Positions 23,754 through 31,867 of a DNA stretch of 34,222 nucleotides are shown one piece after another. Positions within the stretch are counted from its first letter, which is position 1. Each line of letters starts with the position of its first letter. The notes under the pieces were generated by a model. It had not been told where the DNA came from. It saw nothing but the letters and a program-made list of their open reading frames with translations, and did no database searches. The stretch spans positions 1 through 34,222 of the forward strand of contig NZ_FOAO01000032.1 in NCBI RefSeq assembly GCF_900109665.1. Reading direction: 5' to 3'. The stretch comes from Blastococcus sp. DSM 46786. GTDB taxonomy: Bacteria; Actinomycetota; Actinomycetes; Mycobacteriales; Geodermatophilaceae. Both the position numbers and the translations under genes were made by a program.

Positions 23754-23875
23754 CGCCGGAGCCACCGGTCTCCGCCCGCCGCGCCTCTGCCCCGCAGGAG
23801 TGGGCAGAGAGCGACCTCCCCCCGGGGAGCAGCTGACGTCGCCGGCCGCGACCCCTCGCCCGGCGGCGCGGGCCC

Positions 23876-25765
23876 TCAGGCGAGCAGACGGGTGAGCGCC
23901 GGGCCCAGGTCGGCCAGCGAGCGCACCGGGGCGACCGAGCCCCCGCCGCGCGCCGCCAGCGCCCGCGACGCCGCCAGCGCCTCCTCCTCCGCCGTCCCCC
24001 CGGGCAACGGGCACAGGACGTCGAGCCGGTCGATGCCGCCCAGCGCCGAGGCGGCGTCGTCCCCGGCGGTCGCCAGGCAGTCCGAGAGCAGGACGACGAG
24101 CCGCTCGTCGGCGTGCGCCGCCGTCCGCAGCTGCGCGGCCGCCGCCCGCAGCGCCGCGGCGAGATCCGTGGTGCCGTGCCCGCGCAGCCCCACCAGGGCC
24201 AGCACCAGGTCCTCCGCCGACCGGTGCCTGCCGTGCTGCTGCAGCACCTCCACGCGGTCGGCGAACGCCAGCACGCTGGTGCCCAGCCGCTCCCCGGCCG
24301 CCAGGACGACGCCGGCGGCGGCCACCGCGGCGATCGCCACCCCCAGCCCGCTCATCGAGCCCGACCGGTCGACCACCAGGCACACGGCGCGGCGGGAGCC
24401 GGTCCACCGCCGGGTCGCGACGTCCTCGGGGGCCGGCGGCCACGGCCCGCTCCACCGCTCCAGCGTGCGGTCCAGGTCCAGCTCGCCGTCCCCGCCGCGG
24501 GCGGTGACCAGCCGCCGGGTGCCCCGCGCCCGGGCGGCGCCCACCCGGCCCACCTGCACGAACACCCGGGCCGCCAGGCGGCGCGCGGCCGCGCGGAGCT
24601 CCCGGTCGGTGGCCAGCGCCAGGTCGGCGAGCAGCGCCGCCGCCGCGTCGGGGTCGGCGCCCATCAGCCCGGCGAACGCCTCCTCGTCGAGCTCCCCCAC
24701 CTCGGGGCTGATCTCGTCGAAGGCGGCGTGCCGCAGCTGCAGCTCCCGGCGCGCGGTCTGCCGCGGGCCCCGCCGGGCCGGCCGCTCGCGCCGGGCACCC
24801 CCGGCATCCGGGCCTGCCGCCTCAGGCGGCAGGCCCCCCGCTTTTCCCGGGCCGTCCCCGGCGGGCGACGGCGGCGCCCCGGGTGACGGGTCCGGTGGCG
24901 GCCCGGCCTCGGCCGGCCAGACCTGCTCCAGGATCTCGTCGAGCACGGCCTCCGGGGTCCGCTCCACGCCCTCGGTGACCCGGATGCGGCCGGAGAGCGC
25001 CGCGTGCAGGGCGTCCCGCGCCGCCTCTCGGGCTCCGGCGGCCTCCAGCCGGGCCAGCCCGCGGAGCCGCAGCAGCCCGTCGAGCAGCAGCACCAGGTCG
25101 ATCGCCCCGCGCACGGAGGAGCCGGTGCGCAGGTCGCGGTGCTCGCGGGTGGCCCGCACGAGCGCCACCGCCAGGGCGACCCGCCGGGGCCGGGCGCCGG
25201 TCACCGAGGCGACGATCTCCCGCTCAGCGGCCTCGTCCTGGTAGCCCAGCACCATCCGGCACATGCGGTCGGCGATCGCCTGGCCCACCCGTGCGGTGCC
25301 GATCGCGTCGAAGGGGTTCATCGCCGCGATCAGCCGGAAGCCCGCGGCCGCCCGCACCGTGCCCAGCCGGGGGACGGCGATCTCCCCCTCGGTCAGCACC
25401 GTGATGAGGACGTTGAGGGTCTCCTCCGGGATGCGGTTGAGCTCCTCCAGGTAGAGCAGCCCCGAGCCGCGCATCGCGGTGAGCAGCGGGCCGTCGGTGA
25501 AGCTGCCCGGCACGTAGCCCTCGGCCATCACCGCCGCCGGGTCGTAGGAGCCGACCAGCCGGGCCGGGGTCAGCTCGGCGTTGCCCTCGACGAAGACGAC
25601 GTCGCGGCCCACCTCGCCGGCGACCGCCCGCAGCAGGGTGGACTTGCCCGTGCCGGGCGGCCCCTCCAGGACGACGTGCCGGTGGGTCTGCAGCGCGACG
25701 GTGAGCACCTCGCGCTCGCGCCGCAGCCCGACGACCGGGGCGGGGACCGGGGGGCCGTCGCTCAC
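23876..25765 (-). CDS. MoxR-type AAA+ ATPase fused to a VWA domain (Mg-chelatase-like)
   Basis: Residues 1-300 are a MoxR AAA+ ATPase: Walker A GPPGTGKST (35-43), Walker B GLLYLEELNR (102-111) and sensor region IAAMNPFDAIGTARV. A Pro/Gly-rich linker at about 305-360 leads to a C-terminal von Willebrand A domain with the MIDAS site VVDRSGSMSG (Asp466, Ser468, Ser470) and LSDCLA. The layout resembles the ChlI-ChlD pair of magnesium chelatase joined in one 629-residue chain. Such MoxR/VWA machines insert metals or remodel cofactor sites. With XdhC, MOSC and CoxDE-like genes upstream on the same strand, a role in molybdenum hydroxylase maturation is likely. The GTG start at 25765 is chosen because the frame upstream overlaps the lipoprotein gene. 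Confidence 0.87.
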   Translation of the reverse strand: MSDGPPVPAPVVGLRREREVLTVALQTHRHVVLEGPPGTGKSTLLRAVAGEVGRDVVFVEGNAELTPARLVGSYDPAAVMAEGYVPGSFTDGPLLTAMRGSGLLYLEELNRIPEETLNVLITVLTEGEIAVPRLGTVRAAAGFRLIAAMNPFDAIGTARVGQAIADRMCRMVLGYQDEAAEREIVASVTGARPRRVALAVALVRATREHRDLRTGSSVRGAIDLVLLLDGLLRLRGLARLEAAGAREAARDALHAALSGRIRVTEGVERTPEAVLDEILEQVWPAEAGPPPDPSPGAPPSPAGDGPGKAGGLPPEAAGPDAGGARRERPARRGPRQTARRELQLRHAAFDEISPEVGELDEEAFAGLMGADPDAAAALLADLALATDRELRAAARRLAARVFVQVGRVGAARARGTRRLVTARGGDGELDLDRTLERWSGPWPPAPEDVATRRWTGSRRAVCLVVDRSGSMSGLGVAIAAVAAAGVVLAAGERLGTSVLAFADRVEVLQQHGRHRSAEDLVLALVGLRGHGTTDLAAALRAAAAQLRTAAHADERLVVLLSDCLATAGDDAASALGGIDRLDVLCPLPGGTAEEEALAASRALAARGGGSVAPVRSLADLGPALTRLLA

Positions 25766-25785
25766 CGGCCGGACGGTACGGCAGA

Positions 25786-26505
25786 TCAGCCACCGAGGGT
25801 GTTCAGGTCGACCGGGTTCTCCGGGGCCGTGATCTCGACCGTCTCGCCGAACTCGCTGAACTCGACGGTGGCCGGGGCATCGCCCTTGTCCTCGATCCGC
25901 AGCGGGTACGGGGCGTCCTCGTCGTCGGCGACGGTGAGGGTGCTGCCGTCCTCCTGCGTGACGACGACGACGGGCTCGCCGTCCAGCTCCTCGCTGGTGA
26001 CCTCGCCGGTGATCTCGTCCCCACCCGAGGCGCGCAGCTCGTCCACGAGCCCGGAGAGGGTCAGCGTGCTGAACGAGCCCGCCGCCTCCTCGGGCATGAG
26101 CACCCACTGGCCCTCGAGCTGCCCGGCGAACTCGGCGGGCATGCCGAAGGCGGCCCAGAAGTCGGCCGGGGCCCGGACGTAGGCGCTGCCGGCGGTGTAG
26201 ACGAGCTCGACGAGCGTGCCGTCCATCGTGATGGTGCCCTGGGCGTCCTCGCCCTGGAGCTGCAGGTCGAGCTCCTGGGTCGAGCCGCTCTCCTGCATCG
26301 AGCCGACGACGTGCGCGGCGCCGGCCTCCTCCAGGGCGCTGAAGGCGGCCTCGACCACCCCGGCGGCGTCCTGCTCGGCCAGCGAGCTCCCGCTCTCGGC
26401 GGCGCTGGTGCCGGCCGGCGACGCTGTGCCGGCGTCCTCGGAGCCGCCGCAACCGGCGAGCAGCAGGGCGGCGGCGCCCACCGTGGCGAGACGTCGGATG
26501 CGCAT
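25786..26505 (-). CDS. Lipoprotein, LppX/LprAFG-like
   Basis: The 239-residue precursor starts MRIRRLATVGAAALLLAGCG, a lipoprotein signal with Cys19 at the cleavage site. A Ser/Ala-rich linker follows, then the mature domain. The mature part has VVEAAFSALEEAGAAHVVGS, LQGEDAQGTITMDGTLVELVY, GSAYVRAPADFWAAFG and FSTLTLSGLVDEL, a pattern like the LppX/LprG lipid-binding fold of actinobacteria. It would be anchored outside the cytoplasmic membrane. ATG 26505 has GAGGGG upstream. It ends 20 nt before the MoxR-VWA fusion gene, so the two are probably cotranscribed. Why an envelope lipoprotein sits in a cofactor maturation cluster is unclear. Confidence 0.82.
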   Translation of the reverse strand: MRIRRLATVGAAALLLAGCGGSEDAGTASPAGTSAAESGSSLAEQDAAGVVEAAFSALEEAGAAHVVGSMQESGSTQELDLQLQGEDAQGTITMDGTLVELVYTAGSAYVRAPADFWAAFGMPAEFAGQLEGQWVLMPEEAAGSFSTLTLSGLVDELRASGGDEITGEVTSEELDGEPVVVVTQEDGSTLTVADDEDAPYPLRIEDKGDAPATVEFSEFGETVEITAPENPVDLNTLGG

Positions 26506-26603
26506 GGTTCCCCTCGTGTCCAGCGGCGCCGGACGGCCCCACCGGGCACCATCGTGCCGGGCGCCGGCGCGCGCGGCCGCCACCGGGTGGGCGTGTCCAC
26601 CGC

Positions 26604-27152
26604 TCAGGGGGCGGGCGGCCGCCGGGGGAGCAGCGGCCGGGCCTGCCCGGCGGCCGCGGGATCCAGCGGCACGGGGCTGTGCAGCACGGCGGGGCCCAGC
26701 CGCAGCGCGCCGTCGGAGAGCGCCGCGCAGCGCACGCCCCCGCGCCCGCGCATGCCGCGGTGCGCGCCCGGCGCCAGCACCAGGTCCATCCACGCGCACG
26801 GGTTGGCAGCACGCCCTCCGCGCAGCAGCACCGACCCCTCCCCGCAGTCGAGGGAGAACTCCCGGCCCCGCAGCGCCTCCACCTCCGCGCCGCGCAGCAC
26901 GACGTTCCTCCGCGCCAGCAGCGGGTCGAACGGCCCGGCGCCCAGCTCGGCGGCGAGCTCCTCCAGCGACTCCACCGCCAGCACGGTCACCTGCGCGTCC
27001 CGGTGGGCGGGCTTCCCGGCGTAGCGGTCGCCGACGATCCCCACGCCGGCCCGCACCTCCAGCTGCTCCCGCCGGTCAGCCGCCTGCCCGGGCACCGCCG
27101 TCCCCGGCCGCCCGTCGTACCGGTGCACCGGCGAGGCGAGCAGCCCCACCAC
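26604..27152 (-). CDS. MOSC-domain protein
   Basis: The protein (182 residues from this start) is a MOSC domain, the C-terminal module of molybdenum cofactor sulfurases and of sulfur-carrying proteins. It shows VGIVGDRYAGKPAHRDAQVT, LLARRNVVLRGAEVEALRG and the conserved Cys in AANPCAWMDLVLAPGAHRGM. The Cys may carry sulfur or bind cofactor. The start is uncertain: GTG 27152 and GTG 27149 are in frame, and CTG 27176 would overlap the xdhC stop. It follows the XdhC gene closely, supporting a joint role in preparing or sulfurating the molybdenum cofactor for a hydroxylase. Confidence 0.85.
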   Translation of the reverse strand: MVGLLASPVHRYDGRPGTAVPGQAADRREQLEVRAGVGIVGDRYAGKPAHRDAQVTVLAVESLEELAAELGAGPFDPLLARRNVVLRGAEVEALRGREFSLDCGEGSVLLRGGRAANPCAWMDLVLAPGAHRGMRGRGGVRCAALSDGALRLGPAVLHSPVPLDPAAAGQARPLLPRRPPAP

Positions 27153-27172
27153 CTCGACGTCGTAGCGGTGGC

Positions 27173-28294
27173 TCAGCGGTCCGCCGTCTCGTGGATGGGG
27201 CCCTCCACCTCGGCCAGCCGCCGGCCGGTCCCACCCCACCGGCCCTGGATGATCTCCGCGGCGATCGACACCGCCGTCTCCTCGGGGGTGCGGGCGCCGA
27301 GGTCCAGGCCGATCGGCGAGGCGAGCCGATCCAGCTCCTCCTCGGTCAGCCCGGCCTCGCGAAGCCGGGCCAGGCGCTCGTCGTGCGTGCGCCGCGACCC
27401 CATCGCCCCGACGTAGGCGACCGGGGTGCGCAGCGCGACCTCCAGCAGCGGGACGTCGAACTTCGGGTCGTGGGTGAGCACGCAGAGCACGGTGCGCTCG
27501 TCGATCCGCCCGGCGTCCACCTCGGCCTGCAGGTAGCGGTGCGGCCACTCGACGACGACCTCGTGCGCGTCCGGGAAGCGCTTCGGCGTCGCGAACACCG
27601 GCCGGGCGTCGCAGACGGTCACCCGGTAGCCGAGGAACGCCCCGACCCGGGCGACGGCGGCGGCGAAGTCGATGGCCCCGAACACCACCATCCGGGCCGC
27701 CGGGGCGAAGGAGTTCACGAACAGGGTGAGGTCGTCGCCGCGGCGTTCGCCGTCGTGGCCGACGTGCAGCAGGGCGGTGCGGCCGGCGGCCAGCATGCCG
27801 CGGGCGTCGTCGGCGACGGCGTCGTCCAACCGCTGGGAACCCAGCGTGCCCGAGGACCGATCGGGCCAGAGCACCAGCCGGCGGCCCAGCCGGTCGTCCG
27901 GCCCGGCCACCACGGTGACGACGGCGACCGGCTCGTGCCGCCCCACCGACTCCGCGACCTCGCCCAGCTCGGGGAAGGACTCGCGGGACACCGGCTCGAC
28001 GAAGACGTCGAGGATGCCGCCGCAGGTCAGCCCGACGGCGAACGCGTCGTCGTCGCTGACGCCGTAGCGGCGCAGCACCGGCTCGCCGGTCTCGACCGCG
28101 TCCTTGGCCTCCTCGTACACCGCGCCCTCGACGCAGCCACCCGACACGCTCCCGACCGCCGTGCCATCCGGCCCGACCAGCATCGAGGCGCCGGCCGGCC
28201 GCGGCGCCGAGCGCCAGGTTCCCACCACCGTGCCCACGCCGACGGTCTCCCCCGCCTGCCACCAGCCGACGAGGTCGTCCAGGACGTCACGCAT
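27173..28294 (-). CDS. XdhC/CoxF-like molybdenum cofactor chaperone
   Basis: XdhC proteins bind molybdenum cofactor, protect its sulfurated form and insert it into xanthine dehydrogenase-family enzymes. The 373-residue protein has the N-terminal XdhC_CoxI domain: GTWRSAPRPAGASMLVGPDG, SVSGGCVEGAVYEEA and GLTCGGILDVFVEP. A C-terminal Rossmann domain follows, with MVVFGAIDFAAAVARVGAFL, VLTHDPKFDVPLLEVAL, VAYVGAMGSRRTHDERL and PIGLDLGARTPEETAVSIAAEI. Length and motif order are normal. The ATG at 28294 has GGAGGAG upstream. It lies between the CoxE-like and MOSC genes. Confidence 0.95.
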   Translation of the reverse strand: MRDVLDDLVGWWQAGETVGVGTVVGTWRSAPRPAGASMLVGPDGTAVGSVSGGCVEGAVYEEAKDAVETGEPVLRRYGVSDDDAFAVGLTCGGILDVFVEPVSRESFPELGEVAESVGRHEPVAVVTVVAGPDDRLGRRLVLWPDRSSGTLGSQRLDDAVADDARGMLAAGRTALLHVGHDGERRGDDLTLFVNSFAPAARMVVFGAIDFAAAVARVGAFLGYRVTVCDARPVFATPKRFPDAHEVVVEWPHRYLQAEVDAGRIDERTVLCVLTHDPKFDVPLLEVALRTPVAYVGAMGSRRTHDERLARLREAGLTEEELDRLASPIGLDLGARTPEETAVSIAAEIIQGRWGGTGRRLAEVEGPIHETADR

Positions 28295-28335
28295 TCGACC
28301 ACTCCTCCGGTCCGCGTTGTTCCACGTGCAACGAC

Positions 28336-29418
28336 TCAGGCACGGTGGATCACTCCTGACAGCTCCTCGAACGCGGCCATGCTGTGCCCGGCCACGAAGT
28401 GGTCGACCGACGGCAGCGCGGCCTGCATCCCGCCGGTGAGCGGTTCGTACCCCGTGCGGCCCTTGTGCGGGTTGACCCAGACCACGGTGTGCGCCAGCCG
28501 CTTGAGCCGCGCCATCTGCTCGGCCAGCAGCGCGGTGTCCCCGCGCTCCCAGCCGTCGCTGCAGACGATGACGACCGCCCCGCGCGCGGTGCCGCGCTGG
28601 CCCCACCGGTCGAGGAATGCCTTGAGCACCTCGCCCAGCCGCGTGCCGCCCGACCAGTCGGGGATCGCCTCGCCCCCGGCGGCGAGCGCCCGGTCGGGGT
28701 CGCGCAGCCGCAGCTCGCGGGTGACGCGGGTGAGCCGGGTACCGATCGTGAACACCTCGGTCGAGGCCGGCCGGGCCCGGACCGCCGCGTGCGCGAAGCG
28801 CAGCAGCGCGTCGGCGTAGGGGGTCATCGACCCGGAGACGTCGACCAGCAGCACCACCCGCCGCGGGCGTGGCCGCGCCCGGCGGTGCACCAGGCGGCTG
28901 ACCTCCCCTCCGTCGCGCAGCGCCCGCCGCACCGTGCGCGCGGGGTCCACCGAGCCGTGGGCGGCCGGGCGCCGCCGCCGGGCCGGGCGCATCGGCGCGG
29001 CGGGGACCAGCAGGGCGAACAGCCGCCGGAGGTGGGCCCGCTCGGCGTCGGTCAGCCCGGCGACGTCGCGGTGCCGCAGCACCTCGTCCGCGCTGGCCCG
29101 GGCCGCGAGGTCGGGGGCGTCGGTGTCCTCGTCGCCCTCGCCGGTGCCGGCGTCCAGCGGCGCGCTCGCGGCCAGCCGCGGCCGCACCTGCGCCGCCGCG
29201 GGGGCGGGCCGCGGGCGACGTCCGGAGAACCAGGCCAGGAACGCGACGTCGTAGCGGTCGAGGTCGTCGGGCCCGGCGCAGAGGGTGAGCCGGCCGGCCC
29301 AGTAGACCGCCGAGGGGCGCAGGACGTCGAGGTGGCCGAGCGCGCCGAGCATGGCCTGGACCCGGTCCGGGGAGGCGGTCACGCCCGCGTGCCGCAGCGT
29401 CCGGGCGAAGCCCAGCAC
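28336..29418 (-). CDS. coxE: CoxE-like VWA-domain protein
   Basis: The encoded VWA_CoxE protein (360 residues from this start) begins VLGFARTLRHAGVTASPDRV, typical of the family. It has the MIDAS motif VVLLVDVSGSMTPYADALLR, then VVIVCSDGWERGDTALLAEQM and MARLKRLAHTVVWVNPHKG, and ends MAAFEELSGVIHR. CoxE works with the CoxD ATPase to mature the active site of CO dehydrogenase-type enzymes. The frame is open back to GTG 29535, which overlaps the stop of the ATPase gene. The extra 39 residues would be encoded by a palindromic element (29452-29511), so GTG 29418 is preferred. Translation from 29535 remains possible and would give 399 residues. Confidence 0.85.
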   Translation of the reverse strand: MLGFARTLRHAGVTASPDRVQAMLGALGHLDVLRPSAVYWAGRLTLCAGPDDLDRYDVAFLAWFSGRRPRPAPAAAQVRPRLAASAPLDAGTGEGDEDTDAPDLAARASADEVLRHRDVAGLTDAERAHLRRLFALLVPAAPMRPARRRRPAAHGSVDPARTVRRALRDGGEVSRLVHRRARPRPRRVVLLVDVSGSMTPYADALLRFAHAAVRARPASTEVFTIGTRLTRVTRELRLRDPDRALAAGGEAIPDWSGGTRLGEVLKAFLDRWGQRGTARGAVVIVCSDGWERGDTALLAEQMARLKRLAHTVVWVNPHKGRTGYEPLTGGMQAALPSVDHFVAGHSMAAFEELSGVIHRA

Positions 29419-29451
29419 CGTGTCGACGACGTCCCGGGCCGGACCCCCCGA

Positions 29452-29511
29452 GGCATAGGAAGCTTTACCTGCGTCCTGGCCCTGGATCGCAGGGGTGAAG
29501 CTTCCTATGCC
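29452..29511. repeat. 60-bp near-perfect palindrome between coxD-like and coxE-like genes
   Basis: GGCATAGGAAGCTT (29452-29465) and AAGCTTCCTATGCC (29498-29511) are perfect arms. The inside (TACCTGCGTCCTGG against CCCTGGATCGCAGGGGTG) continues the palindrome with few mismatches and a small indel. Its base composition is less GC-rich than the surroundings. It looks like an inserted extragenic palindrome or MITE-like unit. Confidence 0.75.
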
Positions 29512-29527
29512 CGGGGCACTGCCGCGC

Positions 29528-30427
29528 TCAGCCACCGAGCAGCGCCTCCGGGGCCAGCGACCGCACCCGCTCGGTGTCCTCCCGGTACTTCAGCACCGCG
29601 CCGAGGGTCCGCGCCGCCAGGTCGGGGTCCAGGTCCCGCGCGCCGAGGGTGTGCAGCGCCGTCGCCCAGTCCATGGCCTCGGCCACCCCGGGCGGCTTGA
29701 GCAGGTCGAGGGTGCGCAGGGTCGCCGTCGCCCGGGCCACCTGCCGGGCCAGCTGCTCGGTGACCTGCGGCAGCCGGCGGCGCAGGATCGCCACCTCGCG
29801 GTCGAAATCGGGGTGCGCGAGCCAGTGGTAGAGGCAGCGGCGCTTGAGGGCGTCGTGCACCTCGCGGGTGCGGTTGGAGGTGAGGACGACCAGCGGCGGG
29901 ACCTCCGCCCGCACGGTGCCGAGCTCGGGGATGGAGATCGTGAAGTCGGAGAGGATCTCCAGCAGGAACGCCTCGAACTCGTCGTCGGCGCGGTCCACCT
30001 CGTCGACGAGCAGCACGCTCGGCGCGTCCTCCAGCGCCTGCAGCAGCGGCCGCGCGAGCAGGAAGCGGCGGTCGTAGAGGGACGCCTCCAGCCGGGCGGG
30101 GTCGTCGGCGGCGTGCGCGGCCTCGGCGGCGCGCAGGTGCAGCAGCTGGCGGCCGAAGTCCCAGTCGTACAGCGCCTGGCTGGCCTCCAGCCCCTCGTAG
30201 CACTGCAGCCGGTAGAGCGGCCGGTCGGTGATCTGCGCCAGTGCCTGGGCCAGCGCCGTCTTCCCGACGCCGGCCTCGCCCTCGAGGAACAGCGGCCGGT
30301 GCATGGCCAGCGCCAGGTGCGCGGCGGTGGCCAGCCCCTCGTCGGCGAGGTAGCCCGTGCCCTCGAGCGCGGCGGACAGCTCGTCGGGGGTGCCGGGCAC
30401 CGTGCGCTCGCTCACACGCAGCAGCAT
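29528..30427 (-). CDS. coxD: CoxD-like MoxR-family AAA+ ATPase
   Basis: This 299-residue ATPase has Walker A GEAGVGKTALA (from residue 50) and Walker B SVLLVDEVDRADDEFEAFLLE. A family-specific segment LYRLQCYEGLEASQALYDWD and sensor 1 VLTSNRTREVHDALKRRCLYH also mark it as CoxD. CoxD is an AAA+ chaperone shown in form I systems to help build the Mo-S-Cu active site; for a form II enzyme the exact job is unknown. The ATG at 30427 is preceded by GGGGTGGG; GTG 30415 is an alternative. It heads the maturation cluster and is divergent from the M18 peptidase gene (60 nt apart), so a promoter must lie in that short gap or inside the peptidase gene. Confidence 0.92.
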   Translation of the reverse strand: MLLRVSERTVPGTPDELSAALEGTGYLADEGLATAAHLALAMHRPLFLEGEAGVGKTALAQALAQITDRPLYRLQCYEGLEASQALYDWDFGRQLLHLRAAEAAHAADDPARLEASLYDRRFLLARPLLQALEDAPSVLLVDEVDRADDEFEAFLLEILSDFTISIPELGTVRAEVPPLVVLTSNRTREVHDALKRRCLYHWLAHPDFDREVAILRRRLPQVTEQLARQVARATATLRTLDLLKPPGVAEAMDWATALHTLGARDLDPDLAARTLGAVLKYREDTERVRSLAPEALLGG

Positions 30428-30487
30428 CCCACCCCGCCGCCGGCGACCGCGCCCGCCCCGCGTCCCGGCGTCGGGCACGATGACCGC

Positions 30488-31774
30488 ATGCCGACCGCCG
30501 CTCCCGATCCGCTGGCCCTGGGCGACGACCTGCGCGCCTTCGTCGACGCCTCGCCGTCCCCCCACCACGCGGTCGCCGAGCTGGTGCGCCGGCTGGGTGC
30601 CGCCGGCTTCACCGAGCTCGCGGAGGCCGACGCCTGGGCACCGGTCCCGGGCGGCCGGCACTTCGTCGTCCGGCACGGCAGCGTGATCGCGTTCCGCCTG
30701 GGCAGCGGCCCGCTCGCCGAGACCGGGATGCGGCTGGTCGGCGCGCACACCGACTCGCCCACGTTCAAGGTGCGCCCGCGCTGGGAGGTGCGGCAGTCCG
30801 GCTACCGCCTCGTGGGCGTGGAGCCCTACGGCGGCGGCCTGTGGCACACCTGGCTGGACCGCGAGCTCACCGTGGCCGGCCGGCTCGTCCTGCGAGGCGG
30901 GCGCACCGCCCTGGTCCGGCTGCCGGGCGCCCCGCTGCGCCTGCCGTCACTCGCCATCCACCTCGACCGCAGCGTCCGGGAGGGCCTCACCCTCGACCCG
31001 CAGCAGCACCTGGTGCCGGTGTGGGACCGCGATCTCGGGACCGGCCCGGGCCTCGCCGAGGCCCTGGCCGACGCCGCCGGCGTGGACCTGCGGGACGTCG
31101 TCGGCACCGACCTGGTGCTGGCCGACACCCAGCCCACGGCGCGCGCCGGCGCGGACGGCACCTGGGTGGCCGCGCCGCGGCTGGACGACCTCGCCTGCTG
31201 CCACTCCGGGCTGCTCGCGCTGCTGGCCGCACCGGCCGGGGCGCGCACGCAGGTGCTGGTCTGCAACGACCACGAGGAGGTGGGCAGCGGCTCGATGTCC
31301 GGCGCCCGGGGCAGCTTCCTCGAGGACGTCGTCCGCCGGCTGGCCGCCGCGACCGACCCCGGTGACCCGCAGGCGGCGCACCGGGCGCTGGCCCGCTCGG
31401 TGCTCGTGTCGGCCGACATGGCCCACGCCGTGCACCCGACCCGCGCCGAGCGGCACGAGCCCGCGCACCGGCCCGAGCTCGGTGGCGGTCCGGTGCTCAA
31501 GGTGAACGCCAACCAGGCCTACGCCACCGACGCGGCGTCGGGCGGCTGGTTCACCGAGCGCTGCGACGAGGCTGGGGTCCCCGTGCAGACCTTCGTCACC
31601 CGGGCGGACCTGCCCTGCGGCAGCACGATCGGGCCGCTGACGGCGACGCGGCTGGGCGTCACCACGGTCGACGTCGGCGCCCCGATGCTCGCCATGCACT
31701 CCTGCCGCGAGCTGGCGTCGGCCCACGACGTCCCGCTGATGGTCGGCGCCCTCACCGCCTGCCTGGGCGACTGA
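30488..31774 (+). CDS. M18-family aspartyl aminopeptidase
   Basis: This 428-residue cytoplasmic metallopeptidase removes N-terminal acidic or other residues from peptides. The dinuclear zinc site is visible: the first His-Asp in GAHTDSPTFKV, the bridging Asp in PRLDDLACCHSG, the Glu pair in CNDHEEVGSGSMSGARG, Asp in SADMAHAVHP, and the final His in APMLAMHSCRE. The N-terminus (DLRAFVDASPSPHHAVAELV) and the segment GGGLWHTWLDREL are M18 hallmarks. The length is standard. ATG 30488 follows a short leader; no strong ribosome binding site is seen. It is a housekeeping gene with no clear link to its neighbours. Confidence 0.95.
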   Translation: MPTAAPDPLALGDDLRAFVDASPSPHHAVAELVRRLGAAGFTELAEADAWAPVPGGRHFVVRHGSVIAFRLGSGPLAETGMRLVGAHTDSPTFKVRPRWEVRQSGYRLVGVEPYGGGLWHTWLDRELTVAGRLVLRGGRTALVRLPGAPLRLPSLAIHLDRSVREGLTLDPQQHLVPVWDRDLGTGPGLAEALADAAGVDLRDVVGTDLVLADTQPTARAGADGTWVAAPRLDDLACCHSGLLALLAAPAGARTQVLVCNDHEEVGSGSMSGARGSFLEDVVRRLAAATDPGDPQAAHRALARSVLVSADMAHAVHPTRAERHEPAHRPELGGGPVLKVNANQAYATDAASGGWFTERCDEAGVPVQTFVTRADLPCGSTIGPLTATRLGVTTVDVGAPMLAMHSCRELASAHDVPLMVGALTACLGD

Positions 31775-31794
31775 GCCGCCCGCAGTGCACGACG

Positions 31795-31833
31795 ACGGCG
31801 GCCGACCGGAGTCTGGTCTCGGTCGGCCGCCGT
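31795..31833. terminator. 14-bp stem terminator hairpin
   Basis: ACGGCGGCCGACCG (31795-31808) and CGGTCGGCCGCCGT (31820-31833) are perfect inverted repeats around an 11-nt loop. It sits between the stops of the M18 peptidase (31774, plus) and the DUF2382 gene (31868, minus), so it probably terminates both. Confidence 0.75.
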
Positions 31834-31867
31834 GCGTCAGGTGCCCCGGCCCGGAGCCGGGGCGCGC

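Noticed and set aside
29535..29535. GTG 29535 as the start of the coxE-like gene
   Set aside because: It overlaps the coxD stop attractively, but the added 39 residues are encoded by a palindrome and do not resemble family N-termini; kept only as an alternative.
29495..30487. Plus-strand extension of the M18 peptidase frame
   Set aside because: The upstream part is antisense to the CoxD-like ATPase and has no family match; the peptidase starts at ATG 30488 with the expected N-terminal motif.
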